Shown piece after piece: positions 1 through 7,849 of a stretch of DNA of 64,000 bases. Positions within the stretch are counted from its first letter, which is position 1, and each line of letters starts with the position of its first letter. Made by a program: the position numbers and the translations under genes. Below the pieces are notes generated by a model. It was not told the origin of the DNA and searched no databases. It saw only the letters and a list, made by a program, of their open reading frames with translations. This DNA comes from Pseudomonas sp. FP2309 (GTDB lineage Bacteria > Pseudomonadota > Gammaproteobacteria > Pseudomonadales > Pseudomonadaceae), in the NCBI RefSeq assembly GCF_030687575.1, contig NZ_CP117439.1, positions 2,533,501 to 2,597,500 of the forward strand. The letters run 5' to 3'.

Positions 1-551
1 ACAGTGCCAAGGACCTCAGCGCCTCGGCCATGCTGCTCAGTGCGCCCGAGGGCATTGGTGCGGTGACACCGGCCAGTATGCTGCTCAAAAGCGGCAAGTC
101 GCTGTACGTGCAAAGCAGCGATGAGATCAACCTGGCCGCCGCCCAGCGCCTGTCGGTCCATGCAAACGAAGCCATCTCCCTATTGGCCCAGCAAGAAGGC
201 ATGCGCCTGGTTTCCGGCAAGGGCCCCCTGGAGATCGAATCCCACGGCGACGTGATGAAGCTGATTGCCCAACAGGACATCACTCAACAGTCGGTACAGG
301 GCCATCTGCAACTGACGGCCAAAAATGGCATCACCCTGGGCTGTGGAGGTGCCTATATCCGGCTTACGCCGCAAGGCGATATCCATATTCATGGCCCGGG
401 TTTGCTCAGTCTCAAGGGCAAACATCGTTTGAATCCGGGGACCAGTGAGCAATTTCCGTTGCCGGAGTTGCCCGGCTCGGTTTGCAAGGAATGCCTGAGG
501 AAGGCGCAGGCCACCGGACAAGGCTTCGTTCCCAGGGAGGTGCAAGCATGA
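1..551 (+). CDS. vgrG: VgrG spike protein, C-terminal part (cut by window start)
   Basis: This is the end of a type VI secretion VgrG, the trimeric puncturing spike that carries effectors out of the cell. The frame is open from base 3. Visible residues show the repeated beta-strand pattern of the DUF2345 C-terminal domain (MLLSAPEGIGA, SLYVQSSDEINL, SVHANEAISLLA, ITLGCGGAYIRL, GDIHIHGPG). The tail holds a CKEC pair and a short linker that may dock the adaptor or effector. Its TGA overlaps the ATG of the next gene (ATGA at 548-551), so the two are probably translationally coupled. The gp27/gp5 region lies outside the window. Confidence 0.9.
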   Translation, partial: SAKDLSASAMLLSAPEGIGAVTPASMLLKSGKSLYVQSSDEINLAAAQRLSVHANEAISLLAQQEGMRLVSGKGPLEIESHGDVMKLIAQQDITQQSVQGHLQLTAKNGITLGCGGAYIRLTPQGDIHIHGPGLLSLKGKHRLNPGTSEQFPLPELPGSVCKECLRKAQATGQGFVPREVQA

Positions 552-1348
552 GTGCGGCTCCTTGCGATACCTGGATAGAACTGCTGGAAGTCTCCTGCGC
601 AGAAGTGTCCGTCACCTGCCTGGATATCATCATCGATCAGGCCGGCAGCGAGTCTCCTTTATTGCCCAGCGTACTTGGCGTGGAGCCTGCACTGCCTTGG
701 CACTCGTTATTTACCGGCTTGCCTGAGGCCGCCGCCAGCGAGCTGGCGCCGTTGCTGGTGCGTGTCGACCTGGCGCAACCCCTGCAACGCCAGTGGCTTC
801 TCGGGCTGGCGCAAGCGCTGAAGGGGCGCTCCCAGCTGCTGGTGCTGGCCTCCTTCTGGCCTTTCCAGGAATTGGCCGAACACCTGGGGCAATGCCTGGA
901 AGTGCGCAATGGTGGGCACCTGGGCTTGCTGCGTTACTACGACCCGCGTGTTTTCCCGTTGCTGTTCAGCCATGTACTTGAACCCGAGCAGCAACACCGG
1001 TTGCTGTGTCCTGCTGTGTTCTGGAGTTGGCTGGATCGCGACGGCATTCCCAGGCAGCTCAAGGGGAGGGTCGATGCGCTGGAGCTGCCGGAGGACCTTG
1101 CACCGATTGAACTCAGCGATAAACAACTGGAAACGCTGTGCTGCGCCAGTGACGCCACGACAGCCATGGTGAGCCTGGCCGATGCACTGCCGCCTGAGTG
1201 GAGCGCCGAGCAGCACTTTCAAGCGTGCTACGCCGCCATGCTCGACGCCACCCATGTGGGGTTGTTGCTGGCGCCCGAGCGTCAAGCCCACACCCTCGAC
1301 AGGTTGCGCACCCTTTGCGCGCCACACCCCAGCGAAGACAGGACATGA
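548..1348 (+). CDS. DUF4123 type VI effector adaptor (Tap/TEC)
   Basis: This 266-aa DUF4123 protein belongs to the adaptor chaperones that load a specific effector onto its cognate VgrG in the cytoplasm. The hallmark LLRYYDPRVFP is followed by a conserved W-x-W-L-DRDG block (residues about 120-170). The start is the ATG at 548, which overlaps the vgrG stop; an in-frame ATG at 482 lies inside vgrG and is unlikely. Position between vgrG and a lipase effector is the usual adaptor context. Its stop overlaps the next start (ATGA, 1345-1348). Confidence 0.85.
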   Translation: MSAAPCDTWIELLEVSCAEVSVTCLDIIIDQAGSESPLLPSVLGVEPALPWHSLFTGLPEAAASELAPLLVRVDLAQPLQRQWLLGLAQALKGRSQLLVLASFWPFQELAEHLGQCLEVRNGGHLGLLRYYDPRVFPLLFSHVLEPEQQHRLLCPAVFWSWLDRDGIPRQLKGRVDALELPEDLAPIELSDKQLETLCCASDATTAMVSLADALPPEWSAEQHFQACYAAMLDATHVGLLLAPERQAHTLDRLRTLCAPHPSEDRT

Positions 1349-1875
1349 ACGGTATGTACAGATCCAGGGACGGCAGACCTCGCCTTGCCATGCTCGGTGC
1401 TTTGGCGGGCGCTTTGTGTGCGCAAAACGGTTTGGCCAGCACGCTCGAGGCGATCAATCACACCCACTGGGCGATCAACCGATTCAGTGTCGATGGCCGC
1501 TCAGGCATCGACATCATTGGTCCGTATCAGGGCGGTGGGGGCGGCTGCTGTTATGTCGCCCCGGCGCGTTGGCGGCCGGGGATGACGGTGCGTGTTGATT
1601 GGGAGAGTGGGGCGGGTAGTTCAGCTGGATTTCCAGGCTTCGCGGATCGGGAAAAATACTATGCGTGGATCGAAAAGATCGACTCCCAAAAACGCCAACT
1701 CACCAAAATAGTCCCTGTTCCCGACTACACAGGCCAGAAAGTCTGCGGCCTCACCGTTCACTTCCTGCCCTGCGATGACATCCAGGTCACCACCTCCTGC
1801 TACGCCTACGGCAGTCCCGAATACCCGATCAAAACCCCTCTGCAGTTGCCGGAGCCTCAGTCATGTCCGAAATGA
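1345..1875 (+). CDS. DUF3304 protein, putative Tle1 immunity, copy 1
   Basis: This 176-aa exported protein has the DUF3304 core: NHTHWAINRFSV, a five-glycine run followed by CCYVAPARW, then VCGLTVHFLPCDDI and a CYAYGSPEYPI block. An N-terminal signal peptide (positive n-region, AMLGALAGALCA core, likely cleavage after GLAS) sends it to the periplasm, where a phospholipase effector would have to be neutralised. The mature part is nearly identical to the seven copies after the lipase gene, but its signal peptide is different in sequence. Its last 13 bases overlap the lipase start. The immunity role is inferred from location and export. Confidence 0.75.
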   Translation: MNGMYRSRDGRPRLAMLGALAGALCAQNGLASTLEAINHTHWAINRFSVDGRSGIDIIGPYQGGGGGCCYVAPARWRPGMTVRVDWESGAGSSAGFPGFADREKYYAWIEKIDSQKRQLTKIVPVPDYTGQKVCGLTVHFLPCDDIQVTTSCYAYGSPEYPIKTPLQLPEPQSCPK

Positions 1876-4169
1876 AACATGCCAGTGTCTGCTACCCGCC
1901 ACCGTTTCCTCTGGAGGGGCGTCTGCCCCGTCGGGTTGGGCAGGTTCAGCAAAATATCCTGCGCCAGTGCGAGCAGGAGCGGGGTTATCACGATGCACTG
2001 TGTCTGGCCGCCGGTCGCCGGGTAACGCCACCGTGCTGCAAGACCTTGCACGTCAGCCTGTTCTTCGACGGTACCGGCAATAACCTGAACAACGACCTGT
2101 ACGAATCTGCGACAGTGCATCCGACGAACATCGCCCGGCTGTTTCGGGCCACCGTCGGAGCGGGTCATGCCGGTGGGACCGGGCACAACGACAGAGCCCA
2201 GCGGTTGACCGACGCGCCAGGCACCGGCAACGGCCAGTACTTCAAGTACTACATGCCTGGCGTCGGCACACCGTTTGCGGAGGTGGGCGACCTCAACTAC
2301 ACCACTGCCGGGCTGGCCGGGGCCTGGTTTGGCGAAGAGCGGATCAATTGGGCCCTGCTGATGCTGATCGATGCCCTGCGGCGCACGCTGGGCCTGCCGC
2401 GACAGGACAACATGAGCCTGAGGGCAGCGGTCCAGGCCATGGGCACGTTGCCAGGGCTGGAATCCATCAAGGGCCAGGCCAACCGGGCGACGGTGTTCAA
2501 CAAGCAACTCACGTTGATCGAACAGCCGTTGCGCCTGGCCTTGGCGCAACCGAATCCGGGCTCTTCAAAACTGTTGGGTCTGAAGGTGTATGTCTACGGT
2601 TTTTCCAGGGGGGCAGCGGCAGCGCGGGCGTTTGTCAGTTGGCTGAATACATTGATGCGTTACCGCCCGAACTTGAAGCTGGGTGATCTGGAACTACCCC
2701 TGAGCGTGGAATACCTGGGGTTGTTGGACACCGTGGCCTCGGTGGGCATCGCCGACATCCTGCCGGGGGCGGATGGGCATATGAGCTGGGCCGATGGCAA
2801 TCAGGAACTGCCCGGTGGTGGGCTGGTCAAGCGCTGCCTGCACCTGACGGCGGCGTTTGAGCAGCGACTGTGTTTTCCGCTGGAGTCGATACGGCGCGAG
2901 AGTGGTGCTTACCCGGTGAATAGTGTGGAGGTGATTTATCCAGGGGTGCATTCGGATTTGGGGGGAGGGTATCCGCCGGGGGATCAGGGGAAGGCTAACG
3001 GCGAAAGCGATCATTTGTTGTTGTCGCAAATATCCTTGAATGATTTGTATGCGGATGCTTTTGCACATGGCGCACCGTTAAAGGTTCCAAAAAAAATGTT
3101 ACCAATCGGACTAGGCCATGAGCCATGGCGGGCAATGGCCCCCGAAGTCGTTTTAGAATTTATTACTGCGCCTATTTTAGTCGAGCGCTTCAACGCCTGG
3201 CGCCAGCTAACCTTGGGTCTACCGCCGGTCAATCAACCTCTACCCACAGAACAAATAGAACGCTACCAGCCCCTCACGTCCACCGCCACCTTGGAACAGG
3301 CCGCACGGACCCAGTTAGGCTGGATCACCGCCTGGCGCATCAATCGCTACGCTCTTGCCAGCCTCAAACAGACTCCGTTCTACCTCCAGGCAAGCGATAC
3401 TGAAGCCGATACGGTGGCTCGTGAAAAAGCCAGGACCCAACGCAATCAAAATCAGGCTGCCGTCGAAAAACGCCGTCGCCAGCAACTCGCTATCGAGCGC
3501 GAAGGCCGCACGCCGAAAAGGCCACTGGAACCCGGGGTCAAGGACTTCGATGCCGACATGGGGCAAACCCAATTGCGCGAGGCCGCCGAGGAGTTTGGTG
3601 CAGCCTACCGCGACCCCGATCACCTGGCCTCCAGCCTGAGTCGAGTGTTACCGGCGAACACGCCGCCCTTGGTGGTGCTGCGCATCATCACCGCCGACGC
3701 CCGCGTTGAGTGCCGGCAAATGAAAGCGGCAGGGCAGGCCAGGGTCGACCAACTGTTTGCGCCGCCCGCTGGTTACCGCAATCGGCTGACTGCCGACGCC
3801 TATGGTCGCGTACACAAAACCGCCAACCCCAATGAACCGGTGGAGCTGTTGCGTGCGCTGTTTGATGACCAGGTCCACGACTCCCGCGCCTGGTTTCTTT
3901 ATTCATTGGGCCGTGAGCCGATGGGCAGCTATTTCCGTGAGCGCATGGTGTTCTTCGGTGAAGCCAGCAGAAGAGAGCTCGCGCTCAATCCCGAAACCCA
4001 AGCGACGATGCTCGCCGACATCACAGCGTTACCTGCCTCGAATGCGGTCATTGCAACTTCACCCCCGGTCATGGAAGCCCACCGTTTGGCTGAGGCTCAC
4101 AAGGCCATCGATGCGCACTGGGCGGCCTATTACGCCAGGCTCGGCGAGGTGAGCAATGTACAGATCTGA
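1863..4169 (+). CDS. tle1: Tle1-type phospholipase effector (DUF2235)
   Basis: This 768-aa protein of the DUF2235 alpha/beta-hydrolase family is probably a type VI lipase effector attacking membrane phospholipids in rival cells. The N-terminus carries LFFDGTGNNL. The nucleophile elbow is YGFSRGAAAARAF with Ser at residue 248. A likely catalytic Asp lies in GLLDTVASVG and a likely His in PGVHSDLGGGYPPG. A charged linker (about residues 510-565, rich in K, R and Q) precedes the C-terminal region. It starts 13 bases inside the preceding immunity gene and ends 14 bases inside the next. A more AT-rich patch occurs near 3050-3180. Confidence 0.85.
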   Translation: MSEMKHASVCYPPPFPLEGRLPRRVGQVQQNILRQCEQERGYHDALCLAAGRRVTPPCCKTLHVSLFFDGTGNNLNNDLYESATVHPTNIARLFRATVGAGHAGGTGHNDRAQRLTDAPGTGNGQYFKYYMPGVGTPFAEVGDLNYTTAGLAGAWFGEERINWALLMLIDALRRTLGLPRQDNMSLRAAVQAMGTLPGLESIKGQANRATVFNKQLTLIEQPLRLALAQPNPGSSKLLGLKVYVYGFSRGAAAARAFVSWLNTLMRYRPNLKLGDLELPLSVEYLGLLDTVASVGIADILPGADGHMSWADGNQELPGGGLVKRCLHLTAAFEQRLCFPLESIRRESGAYPVNSVEVIYPGVHSDLGGGYPPGDQGKANGESDHLLLSQISLNDLYADAFAHGAPLKVPKKMLPIGLGHEPWRAMAPEVVLEFITAPILVERFNAWRQLTLGLPPVNQPLPTEQIERYQPLTSTATLEQAARTQLGWITAWRINRYALASLKQTPFYLQASDTEADTVAREKARTQRNQNQAAVEKRRRQQLAIEREGRTPKRPLEPGVKDFDADMGQTQLREAAEEFGAAYRDPDHLASSLSRVLPANTPPLVVLRIITADARVECRQMKAAGQARVDQLFAPPAGYRNRLTADAYGRVHKTANPNEPVELLRALFDDQVHDSRAWFLYSLGREPMGSYFRERMVFFGEASRRELALNPETQATMLADITALPASNAVIATSPPVMEAHRLAEAHKAIDAHWAAYYARLGEVSNVQI

Positions 4170-4728
4170 TTCTGTTTCGCGATGCAGCGCTCAAGGAATT
4201 AAACCGATGTACACCTCTCTTTCATGCAATGTGTGGGTGGGTTTTCTTTGCTGTCTGGCTGGGGCCGCTTGGGTACAAAGCGCCCCGGCCGGCACGCTTG
4301 AGGCGATCAACCACACCCATTGGGCGATCAACCGATTCAGTGTCGAGGGTCGTTCAGGTATCGACATCATCGGCCCGTATCAGGGCGGCGGAGGCGGTTG
4401 CTGTTACGTCGCCCCGGCACGTTGGCAGCCGGGCATGACTGTGCGTGTTGATTGGGAGACTGGGGTGGCTTACTCCTATGACAATCCTGGCCTTAGTGAT
4501 GAGGTTAAGTACGACGCGTGGCTAGACAAAATCGATGCCCAAAAACGCCAACTCACCAAAACAGTCCCAGTTCCCGACTACACCAACCAAAAAGTCTGCG
4601 GCCTCACCGTTCACTTTCTGCCCTGCGATGACATCCAGGTCACCACCTCCTGCTACGCCTACGGCAGCCCCGAATACCCGATCAAAACGCCGCTGCAGTT
4701 GCCGGAGCCTCAGTCATGCTCGAAGTAA
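4156..4728 (+). CDS. DUF3304 immunity-like protein, copy 2
   Basis: First of seven tandem copies after the lipase gene. I choose the 190-aa start at 4156 because a strong GAGGTGA site sits 3 bases upstream, the start overlaps the tle1 stop, and MYRS also begins copy 1 (after MNG). A second start at 4207 (173 aa) has a weaker AAGGAA site. A hydrophobic segment ending QSAPA before GTLEA predicts periplasmic export. The variable window (about residues 103-130) reads VAYSYDNPGLSDEVKYDAW. Periplasmic Tle1 antagonism is inferred. Confidence 0.72.
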   Translation: MYRSDSVSRCSAQGIKPMYTSLSCNVWVGFLCCLAGAAWVQSAPAGTLEAINHTHWAINRFSVEGRSGIDIIGPYQGGGGGCCYVAPARWQPGMTVRVDWETGVAYSYDNPGLSDEVKYDAWLDKIDAQKRQLTKTVPVPDYTNQKVCGLTVHFLPCDDIQVTTSCYAYGSPEYPIKTPLQLPEPQSCSK

Positions 4729-4781
4729 TGCGGGAGGTATGCCTGTCCAGGCTCGGCGAGGTGAGCAATGCACAGATCTGA
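4716..4781 (+). pseudogene. tle1-derived mini-ORF 1 between copies 2 and 3
   Basis: This 21-codon reading frame starts at the ATG overlapping the copy 2 stop by 13 bases. It ends SRLGEVSNAQI at a TGA overlapping the copy 3 start by 14 bases. Tle1 itself ends ARLGEVSNVQI and has the same 13- and 14-base overlaps with its neighbours. It therefore looks like a lipase gene reduced to its ends. Translation is unproven. Confidence 0.6.
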
Positions 4782-5340
4782 TTCTGCTTCGAGATGCAGC
4801 ACTCCAGGAATTAAACCGATGCACATCTCTCTTTCATGCAATGCGTGGGTGGGTTTTCTCTGCTGTCTGGCTGGGGCCGCTTGGGTACAAAGCGCCCCGG
4901 CCGGCACGCTTGAGGCGATCAACCACACCCACTGGGCGATCAACCGATTCAGTGTCGAGGGTCGCTCAGGTATCGACATCATTGGCCCGTATCAGGGCGG
5001 CGGAGGCGGTTGCTGTTATGTCGCCCCGGCGCGTTGGCAGCCGGGTATGACGGTGCGTGTTGATTGGGAGACTGGGGCGGGTAGTTCAGAAGATTTTCCG
5101 GGCATAGGTGATTGGCCGAAGTTTTTAGCTTGGGAAAAGAAAATTAAAGCCCAAAAACGCCAACTCACCAAAATAGTCCCAGTCCCCGACTACACCGGCC
5201 AAAAAGTCTGCGGCCTCACCGTTCACTTTCTGCCCTGCGATGACATCCAGGTCACCACCTCCTGCTACGCCTACGGCAGTCCTGAATACCCGATCAAAAC
5301 GCCGCTGCAGTTGCCGGAGCCTCAATCATGTTCGAAGTAA
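4768..5340 (+). CDS. DUF3304 immunity-like protein, copy 3
   Basis: This 190-aa copy lies exactly 612 bp after copy 2 and is nearly identical outside the variable window, which here reads AGSSEDFPGIGDWPKFLAW and is followed by EKKIKAQ. That makes it one of the more divergent specificities. The signal peptide, five-glycine CC motif and CYAYGSPEYPI tail are kept. The shorter alternative start is at 4819. Mini-ORFs overlap it on both sides. Confidence 0.72.
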   Translation: MHRSDSASRCSTPGIKPMHISLSCNAWVGFLCCLAGAAWVQSAPAGTLEAINHTHWAINRFSVEGRSGIDIIGPYQGGGGGCCYVAPARWQPGMTVRVDWETGAGSSEDFPGIGDWPKFLAWEKKIKAQKRQLTKIVPVPDYTGQKVCGLTVHFLPCDDIQVTTSCYAYGSPEYPIKTPLQLPEPQSCSK

Positions 5341-5393
5341 TGCGGGAGGTATGCCGATCCAGGCTCCGCGAGGTGAGCAATGTACAGATCTGA
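5328..5393 (+). pseudogene. tle1-derived mini-ORF 2 between copies 3 and 4
   Basis: A 21-codon frame ending SRLREVSNVQI (Gly of the Tle1 tail replaced by Arg), with the same overlaps to both neighbouring genes as mini-ORF 1. Confidence 0.6.
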
Positions 5394-5952
5394 TTCTGCT
5401 CCGCGATGCAGCGCTTCCGGAATTAAACCGATGTACACCTCTCTTTCATGCAACGTATGGGTGGGTTGGCTCTGCTGTCTGGCTGGGGCCGCCTGGGTAC
5501 AAAGCGCCCAGGCCGGCACGCTTGAGGCGATCAACCACACCCACTGGGCGATCAACCGATTCAGTGTCGAGGGTCGTTCAGGTATCGACATCATTGGTCC
5601 GTATCAGGGCGGCGGAGGTGGCTGCTGTTATGTCGCACCATCGCGCTGGAAGTCTGGCCTCACGGTGCGTGTGGATTGGGAAACAGGAGTGGCAGGTTCA
5701 AAAGGCTTTCCGGGATTTGCTGATCGCCCCAAATACCTTGCTTGGCTTGCCAAGATGGAGGTCCAAAAACGCCAACTCACCAAAATAGTCCCAGTTCCCG
5801 ACTACACCGGCCAAAAAGTCTGCGGCCTCACCGTTCACTTCCTGCCTTGCGATGACATCCAGGTCACCACCTCCTGCTACGCCTACGGCAGCCCTGAATA
5901 CCCGATCAAAACGCCGCTGCAGTTGCCGGAGCCTCAGTCATGTTCGAAGTAA
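5380..5952 (+). CDS. DUF3304 immunity-like protein, copy 4
   Basis: This is a 190-aa copy (shorter alternative start 5431). Its variable window reads VAGSKGFPGFADRPKYLAW followed by LAKMEVQ. Just before it, the otherwise constant PARWQPGMTV is replaced by PSRWKSGLTV, so the variation extends further upstream than in other copies. Export signal and DUF3304 core are intact. Confidence 0.72.
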   Translation: MYRSDSAPRCSASGIKPMYTSLSCNVWVGWLCCLAGAAWVQSAQAGTLEAINHTHWAINRFSVEGRSGIDIIGPYQGGGGGCCYVAPSRWKSGLTVRVDWETGVAGSKGFPGFADRPKYLAWLAKMEVQKRQLTKIVPVPDYTGQKVCGLTVHFLPCDDIQVTTSCYAYGSPEYPIKTPLQLPEPQSCSK

Positions 5953-6005
5953 TGCGGGAGGTATGCCGATCCAGGCTCGGCGAGGTGAGCAATGCACAGA
6001 TCTGA
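5940..6005 (+). pseudogene. tle1-derived mini-ORF 3 between copies 4 and 5
   Basis: A 21-codon frame ending SRLGEVSNAQI. It keeps the Gly of the Tle1 C-terminus and has the same overlaps to both neighbours. Confidence 0.6.
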
Positions 6006-6564
6006 TTCTGTTCCGCGATGCAGCACTCCCGGAATTAAACCGATGCACACCTCTCTTTCACGCAATGTGTGGGTGGGTTTTCTCTGCTGTCTGGCTGGGG
6101 CCGCCGAGGTACAAAGCGCCCAGGCCGGTACGCTTGAGGCGATCAACCACACCCATTGGGCGATCAACCGATTCAGTGTCGATGGTCGCTCAGGTATCGA
6201 CATCATTGGCCCGTATCAGGGCGGCGGAGGCGGTTGCTGTTATATCGCCCCGGCGCGTTGGCAGCCGGGGATGACGGTGCGTGTTGATTGGGAGACTGGA
6301 GTGGGTAGTTCGAAGGGGTTTCCCGGTTTCGCTGATGAGGTCAAGTACGATGCTTGGCTGGATGGGATCGATGCCCAAAAACGCCAACTCACCAAAATAG
6401 TCCCAGTCCCCGACTACACCGGCCAAAAAGTCTGCGGCCTCACCGTTCACTTCCTGCCTTGCGATGACATCCAAGTCACCACCTCCTGCTACGCCTACGG
6501 TAGCCCCGAATACCCGATCAAAACCGCGCTGCAGTTGCCGGAGCCTCAATCATGTTCGAAGTAA
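5992..6564 (+). CDS. DUF3304 immunity-like protein, copy 5
   Basis: This is a 190-aa copy (shorter alternative start 6043). The window VGSSKGFPGFADEVKYDAW is the same as in copy 8, and only the next residues differ (LDGID against LDKID). It carries FSVDGRS as in copy 1, where the other tandem copies have FSVEGRS, and CCYIAP instead of CCYVAP. The near-duplicate of copy 8 suggests recent amplification or gene conversion. Confidence 0.72.
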   Translation: MHRSDSVPRCSTPGIKPMHTSLSRNVWVGFLCCLAGAAEVQSAQAGTLEAINHTHWAINRFSVDGRSGIDIIGPYQGGGGGCCYIAPARWQPGMTVRVDWETGVGSSKGFPGFADEVKYDAWLDGIDAQKRQLTKIVPVPDYTGQKVCGLTVHFLPCDDIQVTTSCYAYGSPEYPIKTALQLPEPQSCSK

Positions 6565-6617
6565 TGCGGGAGGTATGCCGATCCAGGCTCCGCGAGGTGA
6601 GCAATGCACAGATCTGA
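6552..6617 (+). pseudogene. tle1-derived mini-ORF 4 between copies 5 and 6
   Basis: A 21-codon frame ending SRLREVSNAQI, with the same overlaps to both neighbours. Confidence 0.6.
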
Positions 6618-7176
6618 TTCTGTTCCGCGATGCAGCGCTCAAGGAATTAAACCGATGTATACCTCTCTTTCACGCAATGTGTGGGTGAGTTGGCTCTGCT
6701 GTCTGGCTGGAGCCGCCTGGGTACAAAGCGCCCAGGCCGGCACGCTTGAGGCGATCAACCACACCCACTGGGCGATCAACCGATTCAGTGTCGAGGGTCG
6801 TTCAGGTATCGACATCATCGGCCCGTATCAGGGTGGCGGAGGCGGCTGCTGTTATGTCGCCCCGGCGCGTTGGCAGTTGGGGATGACGGTGCGTGTTGAT
6901 TGGGAGACTGGAGTGGCCTATCCAGATGATTTTCCTGGGTTTGCCGATAGACCCAAGTATCTGGCTTGGGTTAAAAAAAATGATGGGCTCACGCGAAAGC
7001 ACAGCAAAGACGTTCCCATCCCCGACTACACCAACCAAAAAGTCTGCGGCCTCACCGTTCACTTTCTGCCTTGCGATGACATCCAGGTCACCACCTCCTG
7101 CTACGCCTACGGCAGCCCCGAATACCCGATCAAAACGCCGCTGCAGTTGCCGGAGCCTCAATCATGTTCGAAGTAA
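6604..7176 (+). CDS. DUF3304 immunity-like protein, copy 6
   Basis: This is the most divergent tandem copy (190 aa; alternative start 6655). After VAYPDDFPGFADRPKYLAW it has VKKNDGLTRKHSKDVPIPDY where the others have a KRQLTK-VPVPDY segment, so its variable window is longer. TNQK replaces TGQK, as in copy 2. The rest of the DUF3304 core and the signal peptide are conserved. Confidence 0.72.
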   Translation: MHRSDSVPRCSAQGIKPMYTSLSRNVWVSWLCCLAGAAWVQSAQAGTLEAINHTHWAINRFSVEGRSGIDIIGPYQGGGGGCCYVAPARWQLGMTVRVDWETGVAYPDDFPGFADRPKYLAWVKKNDGLTRKHSKDVPIPDYTNQKVCGLTVHFLPCDDIQVTTSCYAYGSPEYPIKTPLQLPEPQSCSK

Positions 7177-7237
7177 TGCGGGAGGTATGCCGATGAACTA
7201 CTCCAGCCTCAACGAGGTGAGCAATGCACAGATTTGA
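7164..7237 (+). pseudogene. Split tle1-like remnant between copies 6 and 7
   Basis: Here the frame starting at 7164 stops after 10 codons, but its stop forms an ATGA junction with a second ATG at 7193. That second frame encodes MNYSSLNEVSNAQI and stops at 7237, inside the copy 7 start. The tail SLNEVSNAQI is a diverged version of the lipase C-terminus, so this remnant may come from a different effector allele. The chain of overlapping frames is still unbroken. Confidence 0.55.
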
Positions 7238-7796
7238 TTCTGCTCCGCGATGCAGCACTCCCGGAATTAAACCGATGTATACCTCTCTTTCACGCAATGT
7301 GTGGGTGGGTTGGCTCTGCTGTCTGGCTGGGGCCGCCTGGGTACAAAGCGCCCAGGCCGGCACGCTTGAGGCGATCAACCACACCCATTGGGCGATCAAC
7401 CGATTCAGTGTCGAGGGTCGTTCAGGTATCGACATCATCGGTCCGTATCAGGGCGGTGGTGGTGGCTGCTGTTACGTCGCCCCGGCACGTTGGCAGCCGG
7501 GTATGACGGTGCGTGTTGATTGGGAGACTGGGGTGGCCTATCCAGATGGATTTCCAGGGTTTGCAGATGAAGGCAAATACGAGGCTTGGTCGAAGAAAGT
7601 TAGAGCCCAAAAACGCCAACTCACCAGAACAGTCCCAATCCCCGACTACACCGGCCAAAAAGTCTGCGGCCTCACCGTTCACTTTCTGCCCTGCGATGAC
7701 ATCCAGGTCACCACCTCCTGCTACGCCTACGGCAGCCCTGAATACCCGATCAAAACCCCGCTGCAGTTGCCGGAGCCTCAGTCATGCTCGAAGTAA
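7224..7796 (+). CDS. DUF3304 immunity-like protein, copy 7
   Basis: This is a 190-aa copy (alternative start 7275). It lies 620 rather than 612 bp after copy 6 because the preceding spacer is 8 bp longer and carries a different mini-ORF. The variable window is VAYPDGFPGFADEGKYEAW followed by SKKVRAQ, and KRQLTRTVPIPDY replaces KRQLTKIVPVPDY. Signal peptide and core are kept. Confidence 0.72.
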   Translation: MHRFDSAPRCSTPGIKPMYTSLSRNVWVGWLCCLAGAAWVQSAQAGTLEAINHTHWAINRFSVEGRSGIDIIGPYQGGGGGCCYVAPARWQPGMTVRVDWETGVAYPDGFPGFADEGKYEAWSKKVRAQKRQLTRTVPIPDYTGQKVCGLTVHFLPCDDIQVTTSCYAYGSPEYPIKTPLQLPEPQSCSK

Positions 7797-7849
7797 TGCG
7801 GGAGGTATGCCGATCCAGGCTCCGCGAGGTGAGCAATGTACAGATCTGA
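7784..7849 (+). pseudogene. tle1-derived mini-ORF 5 between copies 7 and 8
   Basis: A 21-codon frame ending SRLREVSNVQI, with the same 13- and 14-base overlaps as the other units. Confidence 0.6.

Noticed and set aside
482..547. Upstream extension of the DUF4123 gene to an ATG at 482
   Set aside because: The extension lies inside vgrG and lacks conservation-like sequence; the ATGA junction at 548 fits the operon pattern.
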